Below, in pieces: positions 45,171-53,582 of a DNA stretch of 64,000 nucleotides. The position numbers and the translations under genes were made by a program. Position 1 is the stretch's first letter. Every line of letters begins with the position of its first letter. The stretch is from Winogradskyella costae (GTDB taxonomy: Bacteria; Bacteroidota; Bacteroidia; Flavobacteriales; Flavobacteriaceae): positions 1-64,000 of the forward strand of contig NZ_JABFDK010000006.1 in NCBI RefSeq assembly GCF_013403865.1, given 5' to 3'. Below the pieces are notes generated by a model that searched no databases, had not been told where the DNA came from, and saw only the letters and a list, made by a program, of their open reading frames with translations.

Positions 45171-45216
45171 CAAAATTAGAGTCTAGCTTTCATGGTTTTA
45201 TCCCTGAAACTAGTGA
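45171..45216 (-). promoter_or_regulatory. Regulon promoter, site 8
   Basis: Read on the minus strand: TCACTAGTTTCAGGGA (45216-45201), 22-nt spacer without TTG, TAATTTTG (45178-45171), 26 nt to the start at 45144. Dyad and box are identical to site 7, while the spacer is different in sequence. Confidence 0.78.
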
Positions 45217-45311
45217 AAATCACAAATAGTATATCCATTTATGTTATACATCCTTTAAATAAAAAAAAAAACAACATACTGAAATAGCGTGCTCCATTTT
45301 CTTTTAATTGT

Positions 45312-46217
45312 TTATAACCATTCCGTTTCAATGCCCATTTCTTCAAATTCATTATATGCAGCCTCCGTGGCATAACACAGGGTTACTTTTTTTAAATTCG
45401 GAAATTGCTTGGCATCAAGAGCTGTTTCAATATCCCAATAGTCGACAGCACCACCCGAAAATGGCGATAAATTCATATAAATATCGTTTCCGCCATCTTG
45501 GTAAAAATCGGTGATTTCGGAAGCCAAGCGTTTTGGTATGGGTAGGTCTTTAAAATATTGGGTGACTTCAGCAATAGTTTCATAACCTTCATCATCAATA
45601 TCAATCTCACGACCTTGATACCAATCTGCAAATTCATACAAATCAAATATGGGATCCATTAGGCCTTTCGTATACATCAACTCTTCAATCACCGATAATT
45701 TAAATCCGAAATCTACAAACGTAAGTACTTCTTCTTCTAAAGGTTGGATACTGTATTTATCTTTAGGAACCCCTGATCCACGTACATAAGGCGTGTATTC
45801 ACTAATTTCAATAGCGTTAATATTTTCACTACTTACAGAAAACCAAGCGCTAATTTCACTTATCACTAAAGCACCACTACGATCTCCTTTAAATAATTTA
45901 ACGTGCTGTTGTTTATGCGACATATAATAACCTACAATATCCTGATTGTTAAAATAAAATATACCGTCAAAAGTCTGCTTCGGACTAAATTCATAAGCTT
46001 CCAATTCTAAAGCGACCGTTATTGACTCTGCCACCTCTCCGTTTTTAGAATAGGCTAATATTCCTAAATCGTCCCAAGTAAAAACTGTCGTATTTTTTCC
46101 TTCTATAATTCTGTGATTGTCATTCAGACATGCTTTTAACTGTGTTAAAGATGCTGGAAATTCGATGGTTTCTGAATTAATTTGAAATCCTTTAGACGAT
46201 AAATGTAATACAATCAT
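45312..46217 (-). CDS. Two-domain DUF7738/DUF6892-like protein
   Basis: 301 aa, soluble. The N-terminal half (1-145) has a β-rich fold with FTWDDLGILAYSKNG and FDGIFYFNNQ, resembling DUF7738. The C-terminal half (about 165-301) has FVDFGFKLSVIEELMYTKGL, FDLYEFADWYQGREID, YFKDLPIPKRL, GGNDIYMNLSPFSGG and FPNLKKVTLCY, resembling DUF6892. Both names rest on my memory of the families. Such proteins occur in immunity-type arrays. Monocistronic, under site 9. Confidence 0.65.
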   Translation of the reverse strand: MIVLHLSSKGFQINSETIEFPASLTQLKACLNDNHRIIEGKNTTVFTWDDLGILAYSKNGEVAESITVALELEAYEFSPKQTFDGIFYFNNQDIVGYYMSHKQQHVKLFKGDRSGALVISEISAWFSVSSENINAIEISEYTPYVRGSGVPKDKYSIQPLEEEVLTFVDFGFKLSVIEELMYTKGLMDPIFDLYEFADWYQGREIDIDDEGYETIAEVTQYFKDLPIPKRLASEITDFYQDGGNDIYMNLSPFSGGAVDYWDIETALDAKQFPNLKKVTLCYATEAAYNEFEEMGIETEWL

Positions 46218-46236
46218 AAACTTGGTTTTAGAGTTT

Positions 46237-46282
46237 CAAAAGTAAGTCGCTTACATAAATAAGTAATGCCTGTATTCCGTGA
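46237..46282 (-). promoter_or_regulatory. Regulon promoter, site 9
   Basis: Read on the minus strand: TCACGGAATACAGGCA (46282-46267), 22-nt spacer, TACTTTTG (46244-46237), 19 nt to the start at 46217. It is divergent from site 10, with 34 nt between the dyads, the same arrangement as sites 1 and 2. Confidence 0.72.
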
Positions 46283-46316
46283 TTTTTTCTTTGTGAGCAT
46301 TGGTAACAAATTAATA

Positions 46317-46362
46317 TCACTGTTATCAGGGATAAAAACCAAGCCCTCGCCCATTAACTTTG
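46317..46362 (+). promoter_or_regulatory. Regulon promoter, site 10 (vWA operon)
   Basis: TCACTGTTATCAGGGA (46317-46332), 22-nt spacer without TTG, TAACTTTG (46355-46362), 15 nt to the start at 46378. Confidence 0.75.
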
Positions 46363-46377
46363 TAAAAAACCTTTTTT

Positions 46378-46728
46378 ATGGAAGATAATACCAAAACTGC
46401 TGCGTTTTTAGAATCTTTAAAACGCAACAACGATAAAATAAGAGACGACCGCGCTCACGCTATTGCAGAAGATGCACAATTGATGTACAAACGTGAAACG
46501 GAAGATTTAGCCTTGGCGTTAAAACGCTTAAAACGCGAACAAGACAATATGTTAGATATGAGTCCTACTGACGCGAATAGTTTGGTATTGGCATCTGATT
46601 TTGACGCCAAAGAGTATGTGGCTAAAGATTTAGATATGTCTGTAAAGATTAGAAACTTAGAAATTAAATTAGAATTAGCCAAAAAGCGTTACACACACTT
46701 ATTTGGTGGTACAATAAACGAACTGTAA
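46378..46728 (+). CDS. Small coiled-coil protein, first gene of vWA operon
   Basis: A 116-aa, highly charged, helical protein with two coiled-coil stretches (about 28-62; LMYKRETEDLALALKRLKRE, and 85-108; KIRNLEIKLELAKKRYTHL). No enzymatic motif. It ends 2 bp before the vWA gene. A small coiled-coil partner for a vWA protein suggests an assembly or adaptor role; this is inferred from order only. Confidence 0.7.
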   Translation: MEDNTKTAAFLESLKRNNDKIRDDRAHAIAEDAQLMYKRETEDLALALKRLKREQDNMLDMSPTDANSLVLASDFDAKEYVAKDLDMSVKIRNLEIKLELAKKRYTHLFGGTINEL

Positions 46729-46730
46729 TT

Positions 46731-47591
46731 ATGGGAGGAGGAAGATTTAGTCACGATGCGTATGCAAAATTACGTCGATCTAAAGGCTACAGCAATAAGT
46801 CTAGAGAAGAAATATTTACATCTAGAGAAATAGATCCAGAAATGGATCCGTCTGAGGTGATTATTAGAGAATCTAGAGATTCTGAAGAACATCCAGAAAC
46901 CGTATCTTTAATTGTCGCTTTGGACGTAACCGGTAGTATGGGTTTTGTTCCTGAACATATTGTTAAAGAAGCGTTACCGGATTTAATTAGCTCCTTAATG
47001 GAAGCTGGAATAGAAGATCCGCAAGTATTATTTTTAGGTATTGGTGATTTTATATATGACAGAGCACCTTTACAGGTAGGGCAATTTGAATCGTCTGCTG
47101 AATTATTAGACCGTTGGTTAACTCGCGTTTACCTTGAAGGAGGTGGTGGCGGAAACAATCAAGAAGGGTATAACTTGGCACATTTATTTGCTGCGAGACA
47201 TACAGCAATTGATTGTTGGGAAAAAAGACAACAAAAAGGCTTTTTATTCACTATTGGTGATGAACCTGTGTTTCCTACCATTCCTGCAGAAATTATAAAA
47301 CGTTATACCAGTGCAGCTGAAGCTGCAACTATTACTACGGAAGCTATTATTGAAGAAGCGCAAGAAAAATACAACGTATTTCATATGCATTTAGAGCATA
47401 ACGAATGGTCTAAACAAGAAAGTCGTAAAGGAAATTGGAAGTCCCTATTAGGAGATAATTTCCTTGAAATTGCAGATTATAAAACAGTTGCTAAACGTAT
47501 TGCAGAGGTGGTCATTCAAAACCATAAACCTAGCACTTCAAGCAATACATCTACAGGAAGTACTTCTATAGATGTAGAAAATATGCTTTAA
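46731..47591 (+). CDS. von Willebrand factor A (vWA) domain protein
   Basis: 286 aa, cytoplasmic. The vWA domain spans about 56-250, with the MIDAS motif D65-V-T67-G-S69 after strand LIVAL, a long helix to DPQVLFLGIGDF, the glycine-rich GGGGGNNQEG loop and strand KGFLFTIGDEPVF. The N-terminal ~50 residues are basic/glycine-rich (MGGGRFSHDAYAKLRRS) and the C-terminal tail is Ser/Thr-rich. vWA proteins of this cytoplasmic type often work with MoxR ATPases, but none is in the window. Instead the next gene, starting at the very next base after its stop, is a PurA-like ligase. Confidence 0.88.
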   Translation: MGGGRFSHDAYAKLRRSKGYSNKSREEIFTSREIDPEMDPSEVIIRESRDSEEHPETVSLIVALDVTGSMGFVPEHIVKEALPDLISSLMEAGIEDPQVLFLGIGDFIYDRAPLQVGQFESSAELLDRWLTRVYLEGGGGGNNQEGYNLAHLFAARHTAIDCWEKRQQKGFLFTIGDEPVFPTIPAEIIKRYTSAAEAATITTEAIIEEAQEKYNVFHMHLEHNEWSKQESRKGNWKSLLGDNFLEIADYKTVAKRIAEVVIQNHKPSTSSNTSTGSTSIDVENML

Positions 47592-48725
47592 ATGACAAAA
47601 TGTAGTTTAGTTATAGATTTAGGGTTTGGTGATGCCGGAAAAGGGTTAACCACCGATTTTCTGGCATCGCAACATCCTGAGCAAAGTTTGGTAGTACGGT
47701 TTTCTGGAGGCCATCAAATAGGGCATACGGTTAGTACGGAAGCACTAACCCATACCTTTAGTAATTTTGGTTCAGGAACGTTTTTGGGCGTGCCTACTTA
47801 TTATTCCGAGCACACGACTTTATTTCCGCCGGCCATTTTAAGTGAGGGTGAGTTTTTAAAAAAATATAAGCCTAAATTATATTGTCATCCTTTAGCGATG
47901 ATAACTACCATTTACGACATTGCTTATAATCGGGCTTTAGAAAAGCAACAGCATCACGGCTCTTGCGGTTTGGGTTTCGGAACGACCATTGCCCGAAATA
48001 AAGCTGAAATTTTCTTTTACGCCAACGATTTACAGTTTGAATGGGTGGTAAAACAACGTCTAAAAAGTATTAAAAACTACTACGAAACTTGTTTAAAAAG
48101 TCAGCCAACAGAAATACAAGATTATTATAAAAACGAACTAAAAGACTATAACGAAGACTATTTTATAGCCAGCTGTTCGGCCATTCGGAAATTTTACAGC
48201 GTTGCCTCTTTAACTGATTTAGCAGCTAATTTCGAGCATTTTATTTTTGAAGGCAGTCAGGGGATTTTACTCGATACCCAACACGGTATTCATCCGCATA
48301 CCACCTGGAGTTATACCACGTCTAAAAATGCGATTCAGTTAATAAAAACACATTTAAAAACGATTTCAGATATTGATGTTTTTTATGTCACCCGTTGTTA
48401 TCAAACCCGACACGGCAACGGCCCGATGGCAAAAACCGAACCTGTAGCTCTTCAGTATAATGAAAATGAAGCGAATGTGACTAACGAGTTTCAAGGCGTG
48501 TTTAGAACGCAAGCTTTAGATGCTGAATTGCTAAATTATGCTTTAAGTTGTGACGCCATTCATCATCAAGATTTACAAAGCAACAAACATCTTGTAATAA
48601 CCTGTTTGGACCAATTACCTATTTTTTATTATAGTAATTTACTTAAAAAATTAGATAGAACATTCAACACGGTGTATGGAAGTTATGGACCAAAACGAGA
48701 ATGTATTCAGAAGCTTTCAGAATAA
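47592..48725 (+). CDS. Divergent adenylosuccinate-synthetase-like protein
   Basis: 377 aa, shorter than PurA (about 420-430). PurA-type motifs visible: GFGDAGKG (11-18; usual form GDEGKG, so the Glu is Ala here while catalytic Asp14 is kept), GGHQIGHT (39-46, with the catalytic His41), CGLGFGTTIARNK in place of the IMP-loop, an FEGSQGILLDTQHG strand-loop, and TRHGNGPM with TEP. PurA joins IMP and aspartate using GTP. The changes suggest a different nucleotide substrate or a non-housekeeping role. It directly abuts the vWA gene. A second, normal purA elsewhere in the genome would be expected. Confidence 0.75.
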   Translation: MTKCSLVIDLGFGDAGKGLTTDFLASQHPEQSLVVRFSGGHQIGHTVSTEALTHTFSNFGSGTFLGVPTYYSEHTTLFPPAILSEGEFLKKYKPKLYCHPLAMITTIYDIAYNRALEKQQHHGSCGLGFGTTIARNKAEIFFYANDLQFEWVVKQRLKSIKNYYETCLKSQPTEIQDYYKNELKDYNEDYFIASCSAIRKFYSVASLTDLAANFEHFIFEGSQGILLDTQHGIHPHTTWSYTTSKNAIQLIKTHLKTISDIDVFYVTRCYQTRHGNGPMAKTEPVALQYNENEANVTNEFQGVFRTQALDAELLNYALSCDAIHHQDLQSNKHLVITCLDQLPIFYYSNLLKKLDRTFNTVYGSYGPKRECIQKLSE

Positions 48726-48788
48726 GGTTTTAAGAGACTCAACTCAATCTTAAATGATAATAGAAGAAAAAAATCACTAAAGTTTATT

Positions 48789-49205
48789 ATGAGTAAGATA
48801 GACCACGACTCTGGAATTAAATTAAGTTCCAAAGCTAAAAACAAACCTTTGGTTTTTGCATTATTTATGGTAGGGTTAAGCTTACTATCCCTGCAAGAAA
48901 CATCAATAGTTGCAGTGATTCCTTTCGGATGTGCCATCGTATTTCTCGGTCTTTATATCTTTAATAAAAAGCTTAAAGTTTTTAACCTTTTTGAGACTCA
49001 TTTTGTGTTTCAACCGAATGTTGTAAGTAAACAAAATGTGCCTTATAGTGCGCTTAAATCTTTTACAGTTGAAAAAAAAGTCATCGTGATCACGTATGAG
49101 AATTCAAACGGAAAAGAAAAGAAAATCAGATGCCTTGTTAGTCAGATTGAACCTAAGCAATTTCCCTTATTAGAAAGCAGGTTGAAAATCAAGATTAACG
49201 ATTAA
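48789..49205 (+). CDS. Small two-helix membrane protein
   Basis: 138 aa. A basic N-terminus precedes two transmembrane helices (about 17-34 and 40-59; PLVFALFMVGLSLLSLQ, AVIPFGCAIVFLGLYIF), followed by a β-rich cytoplasmic tail (about 62-138) that may form a PH-like domain (VFQPNVVSKQNVPYSALKSF, KVIVITYENSNGKEKKI). It follows the PurA-like gene by 63 bp and lies ahead of site 11. No dyad of its own; probably the last gene of the vWA operon or weakly expressed alone. Confidence 0.62.
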   Translation: MSKIDHDSGIKLSSKAKNKPLVFALFMVGLSLLSLQETSIVAVIPFGCAIVFLGLYIFNKKLKVFNLFETHFVFQPNVVSKQNVPYSALKSFTVEKKVIVITYENSNGKEKKIRCLVSQIEPKQFPLLESRLKIKIND

Positions 49206-49227
49206 GTCATTCGCGCTTTTTACAAAA

Positions 49228-49273
49228 TCACTAGTTTCAGTGATAAAAACTACGATGTTCCAAAGTACCTTAG
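49228..49273 (+). promoter_or_regulatory. Regulon promoter, site 11 (kinase operon)
   Basis: TCACTAGTTTCAGTGA (49228-49243), 22-nt spacer without TTG, TACCTTAG (49266-49273), one mismatch to TAnnTTTG, then 23 nt to the start at 49297. It controls the operon that ends with the histidine kinase and response regulator. Confidence 0.7.
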
Positions 49274-49296
49274 CATTCTAAATTTACACGCGTAAA

Positions 49297-50343
49297 ATGA
49301 ACAATTATACAGCATATTCAGATAATTTTAAAGATTTACAATGGACAGATTTTAATTTTGAAACCATTCAAATAGATACCTTTCCTGTCCTTGAAGACCC
49401 GTATCATTATAGTAACAGTTTTACGTTTAGAGATACACTTTTAGAAGCTGTAGAAAAAGCGTCTGGAAAGAAATTATTAAGCCTCATTTTTATTACACCA
49501 GATCATGAAACCATTCATAATTTCTATGCAGTTGCGTATTTAGAAGATAAAACTGTTTTTACTGTTGAAATAGAAAATACTACAGCATTTGAAGCTTGGT
49601 TTACCGTTATTCATGATGAACAGCACAAAAGCGCTACAGTCTATAATTTTAGTGATAATGGCTATAATTCGCAACCCACTTCAAACTTAAAAGATATTAC
49701 GTTTTTAGAACATACAGGTGCTTTTATAAATTACTTTATTCCGAATGCATTTATAGCGGAACAATTAGTAAAAGAAAAATCAGATTTTATAACGCCGTAT
49801 ATCCAACTGGATGCGGAAATAGAAATGAAAGCCTTGGTCACATCTTTAATCGGTTTAATTTCAGAAAAAAGATTAAGTCTTCATCCGCCAACAAATAACG
49901 AAGTTATTTATGAAACATTTGAAAAAGAAGCAGGCTATCCGTTTCCTCAACTTATTAAAGATTATTTGAGCCTTCATAACGGTATAGACCGTTGTGCTAT
50001 TATGGGAGCAGAAGCGATTTATAACGAATGGAAACAGTGGAAAGATATTTATGATGATTGGACGCAAGAAGAGTTATTAGATACCTACTCTACCAACCAA
50101 GGGAAAGCCTTATTAATGTACACCACACCGTATTGGATACCGTTTTTCGATTTAGAAAACGGGAATTTTATAGCCTTTGATTTTGCGCCGAATACCAAAG
50201 GAAACCCCGGACAAATTATTCGTTTTGGTGCCGACCAAGAAATAGGCTATATCGAAGCCGACGACCTCGTTACCTTTTTTGAAAGCTTAAGAGGACCTGA
50301 AAGCGAAATTGAAGACAACGAATGGTTTTATATCGCTCAATAA
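49297..50343 (+). CDS. SMI1/KNR4 protein with N-terminal extension
   Basis: 348 aa. The C-terminal domain (about 195-345) is a clear SMI1/KNR4 domain: EKEAGYPFPQLIKDYLSLHN, then a tryptophan-rich helix, WIPFFDLENGNFIAFDFAP, KGNPGQIIRFG and VTFFESL. The N-terminal ~185 residues are a separate α/β region without assignment. First gene of an operon of six: next start is 40 bp on. A SMI1 domain beside regulators is unlike a simple immunity gene and may serve as a binding module. Confidence 0.82.
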   Translation: MNNYTAYSDNFKDLQWTDFNFETIQIDTFPVLEDPYHYSNSFTFRDTLLEAVEKASGKKLLSLIFITPDHETIHNFYAVAYLEDKTVFTVEIENTTAFEAWFTVIHDEQHKSATVYNFSDNGYNSQPTSNLKDITFLEHTGAFINYFIPNAFIAEQLVKEKSDFITPYIQLDAEIEMKALVTSLIGLISEKRLSLHPPTNNEVIYETFEKEAGYPFPQLIKDYLSLHNGIDRCAIMGAEAIYNEWKQWKDIYDDWTQEELLDTYSTNQGKALLMYTTPYWIPFFDLENGNFIAFDFAPNTKGNPGQIIRFGADQEIGYIEADDLVTFFESLRGPESEIEDNEWFYIAQ

Positions 50344-50383
50344 CATTCGTATAAACCTATAAATTTAGAATACCACTCAGCAT

Positions 50384-52918
50384 ATGTCTGCCATTTTTAA
50401 AACACATATTATCCCAAATCTAAAGCTTGATACTTTAGAAGCTTCAGAAACAAAAGCCATACATCAAGTTTTAGAAGTATTGGAAGCCACAGATACGGAT
50501 GTCTATAAAAACATACAAAATAACAGTGATTTCAGTGGAATTACTGCTGATTTTACAACCCAAGTCGCGCAACAAATTTACTTTCATCCTAAACGTTATG
50601 CTGTCACCACAGAAGGTATTTCTTTTGTAACCGCTTGGTTGCCTTTATTGAAAGAAGGCTATTTTCCAGATGAAAAAAGCACAAACAAATTAGTCGAATT
50701 TTTGACTTTTAATCTGGCTTATTTTCAGTCGGAAGCCTTTTCTGAAACAACAGAACAGCAACTCTTTCAAGTTATAAAGATTTTAGTTGAAAGTCCATCG
50801 GAAGTGGCACTTCCTATCACTCAGTTTTTAATTCAACGTATTTTTGACATTCGTGATGTGTTGAGTTCTGAGTATGTCATTAAGAATTGCTTAAAACACG
50901 ATTTGCTATCTGGAACTTATGCCGTAAAACAAGACGACGAGACTATAGATACGTTTTCTTTCACTATAGATTCCAACTTTGTTAATTGCTTTTTTGAAGA
51001 TAATTGGGAACTGTTTATTCATAAATTCCATCAATTATTACCGGTTGGTCCTATGTATGAGAAAACGGCTTACGATATTATGACACCTTGGTTCAGTAGC
51101 GATTTGGCCGCTTTTTACGAAGCCAACCCAAACATTGCTTTGACTGCAATTGAAGCTTTAAAAGAACGTTTAATTTGGGGAGATGCTCAAAGTGACGCAC
51201 TGTTACACTTAACAACTGCCGAAGGCAACTACCCATTAATGCAAACTTTAGCGAATAAAAAATGGAATTCTGGAGATGTGTTATTATTCAATACGCGAGA
51301 TACAAGCCTTCCGAAGCAACAACAAGATACAGGATATATTAATTTTTTAGACTGGTTAATTGCCGATAGTGGTGCCAATTTAAATTCGGAAGCCTTTAAA
51401 GACTACGGAATTAAAATTTTAAGCGAAAATATCGCCAACAATTTACCTTTAGAATGCATTCCGTTTTGGTTTCAAATAGCGCATCCGCAAACAGATTTTA
51501 AAAAACATTCGGAAACCTTTAATACTCTTTTTTCTAAATTGTTTTTAGAAGATGACAGTTTCGGTTTATTACCCACAATGCGATTGAAAGGTGAAGATTT
51601 TCAGGTTACAGGAGCGTTTGTAATTCGTACCATAGCACAATCGCATTCAGATGTTATGCTTTGGTTAGACTCTTTAAAAAAGGAAGGTCTAAAAAATCCT
51701 TTAAATCAGTTTTTAATTAGAGCCCTTTGCGATGCTGGTGAAGCATTATTAGAATTATTTCCTGCAGAGGAGCAAGAAAAATTACAACGCTTTTTATTAA
51801 CCTTAGCTCATTCGTCTCGGGATGCCAACGCTATTGTTAGAGCAAAAAATATTCCGCTTATTGCAGAAGCCTTAGGGTTTTTATGTGTAGAAGCAGGAAA
51901 CTTTACACGTGTTAACGAAATTTGGGCGCTTAAAGATTTAGATGCCAACGCGACTGATGTTTGTAACCAATTTGCGCGCAAGCATTATATCAACGAAAAC
52001 CGTCCGCTAACCCTAAATATTATTCAAGCTTGGTTTAATTATTTGGGCGATTATTATTACAGTTTAACAAAAGAAGCGGTTTGGGTTCCAGAAGTCTTAA
52101 CGACACAAGGTGTACGTTTGGCACAATACTTTAACCTTCAAAACGAAGATGTCGGTTTCTTTATACACCGCTTAGTAAACCGTATTCTTAGTTTTCATAA
52201 ACGTTGTAAAAGTAAAGAAGCAACTAATCCTATTTTTAAAACTATTTCTGCGGATATAGAAGTCTTTTTAACTGATTTCTTAGGTAAATTAAAAAACGAA
52301 AAACTTCACCTGAACACCATCACACATTTATACGAATACAGTAATAGCGATGATTCTCATTTCAGTAGTAATGATGATTTATATGACCAAATTGAAAGTT
52401 ATAGTCAGTTTGTTTTAGAAACTGAAGCTGCTGAATCTGAAGTTGCAACAGAACAAGAATCTAAAGAAGCTCAAGAATCAGAATCTACAGAGGAATTCGT
52501 AAATACTGTTCCTACTTCAAAAATTGATATCAATGCTATTGAAATGAATCAGTATTACGTTGAAGCGCTACTCACCAATTTAGAAACTTATAAAACTGCA
52601 GGTTGTGAAACCCAACTTTTAGAATTTTTCAATACGCATATAGAAGATTTAAAAACTTGGTTAAGTAATGATGAATCTGGTTTAGAAATGCGATTCGGTC
52701 AAACGTTATATATGACTTTATTAGATGCCGATTTAGCATTAGGAACCCCGTTAGAAACTTACGGTAACCTTAGCAAAAACATATTTGTACACTTGATAAA
52801 AGACAGCAATTTAGCCACCTCTTACGCTATGGGATTAAAAGCGATTTCAAAATCTGGAGCCTATTCAGACCAACTAACAACCGCATTGTTGCAAGTTGTA
52901 GACCAATTAAATGCTTAA
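50384..52918 (+). CDS. Large helical protein of unknown function (844 aa)
   Basis: 844 aa, no signal peptide, almost entirely helical and probably HEAT-like (FLIQRIFDIRDVLSS, FVIRTIAQSHSDVMLWLDSL, FLIRALCDAGEALLELF). A Glu/Ser-rich low-complexity linker (about 680-715) separates a C-terminal helical domain (720-844). I recognise no family. Its stop overlaps the start of the DUF1266 gene by 8 bases, so translation is coupled. Size and fold suggest a scaffold comparable to the DUF4132 protein. Confidence 0.65.
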   Translation: MSAIFKTHIIPNLKLDTLEASETKAIHQVLEVLEATDTDVYKNIQNNSDFSGITADFTTQVAQQIYFHPKRYAVTTEGISFVTAWLPLLKEGYFPDEKSTNKLVEFLTFNLAYFQSEAFSETTEQQLFQVIKILVESPSEVALPITQFLIQRIFDIRDVLSSEYVIKNCLKHDLLSGTYAVKQDDETIDTFSFTIDSNFVNCFFEDNWELFIHKFHQLLPVGPMYEKTAYDIMTPWFSSDLAAFYEANPNIALTAIEALKERLIWGDAQSDALLHLTTAEGNYPLMQTLANKKWNSGDVLLFNTRDTSLPKQQQDTGYINFLDWLIADSGANLNSEAFKDYGIKILSENIANNLPLECIPFWFQIAHPQTDFKKHSETFNTLFSKLFLEDDSFGLLPTMRLKGEDFQVTGAFVIRTIAQSHSDVMLWLDSLKKEGLKNPLNQFLIRALCDAGEALLELFPAEEQEKLQRFLLTLAHSSRDANAIVRAKNIPLIAEALGFLCVEAGNFTRVNEIWALKDLDANATDVCNQFARKHYINENRPLTLNIIQAWFNYLGDYYYSLTKEAVWVPEVLTTQGVRLAQYFNLQNEDVGFFIHRLVNRILSFHKRCKSKEATNPIFKTISADIEVFLTDFLGKLKNEKLHLNTITHLYEYSNSDDSHFSSNDDLYDQIESYSQFVLETEAAESEVATEQESKEAQESESTEEFVNTVPTSKIDINAIEMNQYYVEALLTNLETYKTAGCETQLLEFFNTHIEDLKTWLSNDESGLEMRFGQTLYMTLLDADLALGTPLETYGNLSKNIFVHLIKDSNLATSYAMGLKAISKSGAYSDQLTTALLQVVDQLNA

Positions 52919-53582
52919 AATAATGACACAAGATATCACACCCCAAATTCAAGACCAGTTAAATTTATCGGCCTTGATTTTAAAGAAAAACCATAAACAA
53001 GCCAACTTAAGCAGTTGGTCTGGCTTTAATTTAGAAGATAAAATGCACGTGAAGCAAGCCGAAAGATTATTAACCATTTTAGGTATAAAATCAGGTTTAC
53101 ATTTACGCAATAGTTTACAACACTACGAAAGTGGATTAATGGTCTCTCAAGCTTTTGAAAAACTAGCAGCTGAGTTTAGAACCGACACCACAAAAACTTT
53201 TGAAGCCAAATACCAAGCTTTAAATAATCCTCAAACCCAAAACACCTATAAAATGGTGTGGAAACACCGTTTTAGTTTAAAAAACCAAAAACTAATAGGG
53301 TATGAAATAGCAATGTATATTTTTCAAATGCGACTAGGCCTAGTGTTAGGGTTTATCACTACCGAAGAAATGATATTACGTTTAGAAGAAGTCAATGCCA
53401 CCGTAAAATCTACATTTTCAAGTTGGGGAGAATTTCATAGAAATGTGTGTATAGGAGATGAATATGTTTTAGGAGCTACGGAACAAGACGTTAGTACATT
53501 TCCTAATATGACCACCTTATGGGACCATTATCAACGCTTACATATAGAACACGCCGATTGGTTTAAAAACTGGAACAAATGA
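52911..53582 (+). CDS. DUF1266 family protein
   Basis: 223 aa. The C-terminal two-thirds match DUF1266: ERLLTILGIKSGLH, IAMYIFQMRLGLVLGFITTE and the family's F-S-S-W-G-E-F-H-R-N segment with GDEYVLG. E. coli YbeU and YbeR are in this family, of unknown function. It overlaps its upstream neighbour by 8 bases and its downstream TPR gene by 4 (ATGA). A second ATG at 52923 (MTQDITPQI) is an equally good start and would remove the upstream overlap. Confidence 0.75.
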   Translation: MLKIMTQDITPQIQDQLNLSALILKKNHKQANLSSWSGFNLEDKMHVKQAERLLTILGIKSGLHLRNSLQHYESGLMVSQAFEKLAAEFRTDTTKTFEAKYQALNNPQTQNTYKMVWKHRFSLKNQKLIGYEIAMYIFQMRLGLVLGFITTEEMILRLEEVNATVKSTFSSWGEFHRNVCIGDEYVLGATEQDVSTFPNMTTLWDHYQRLHIEHADWFKNWNK

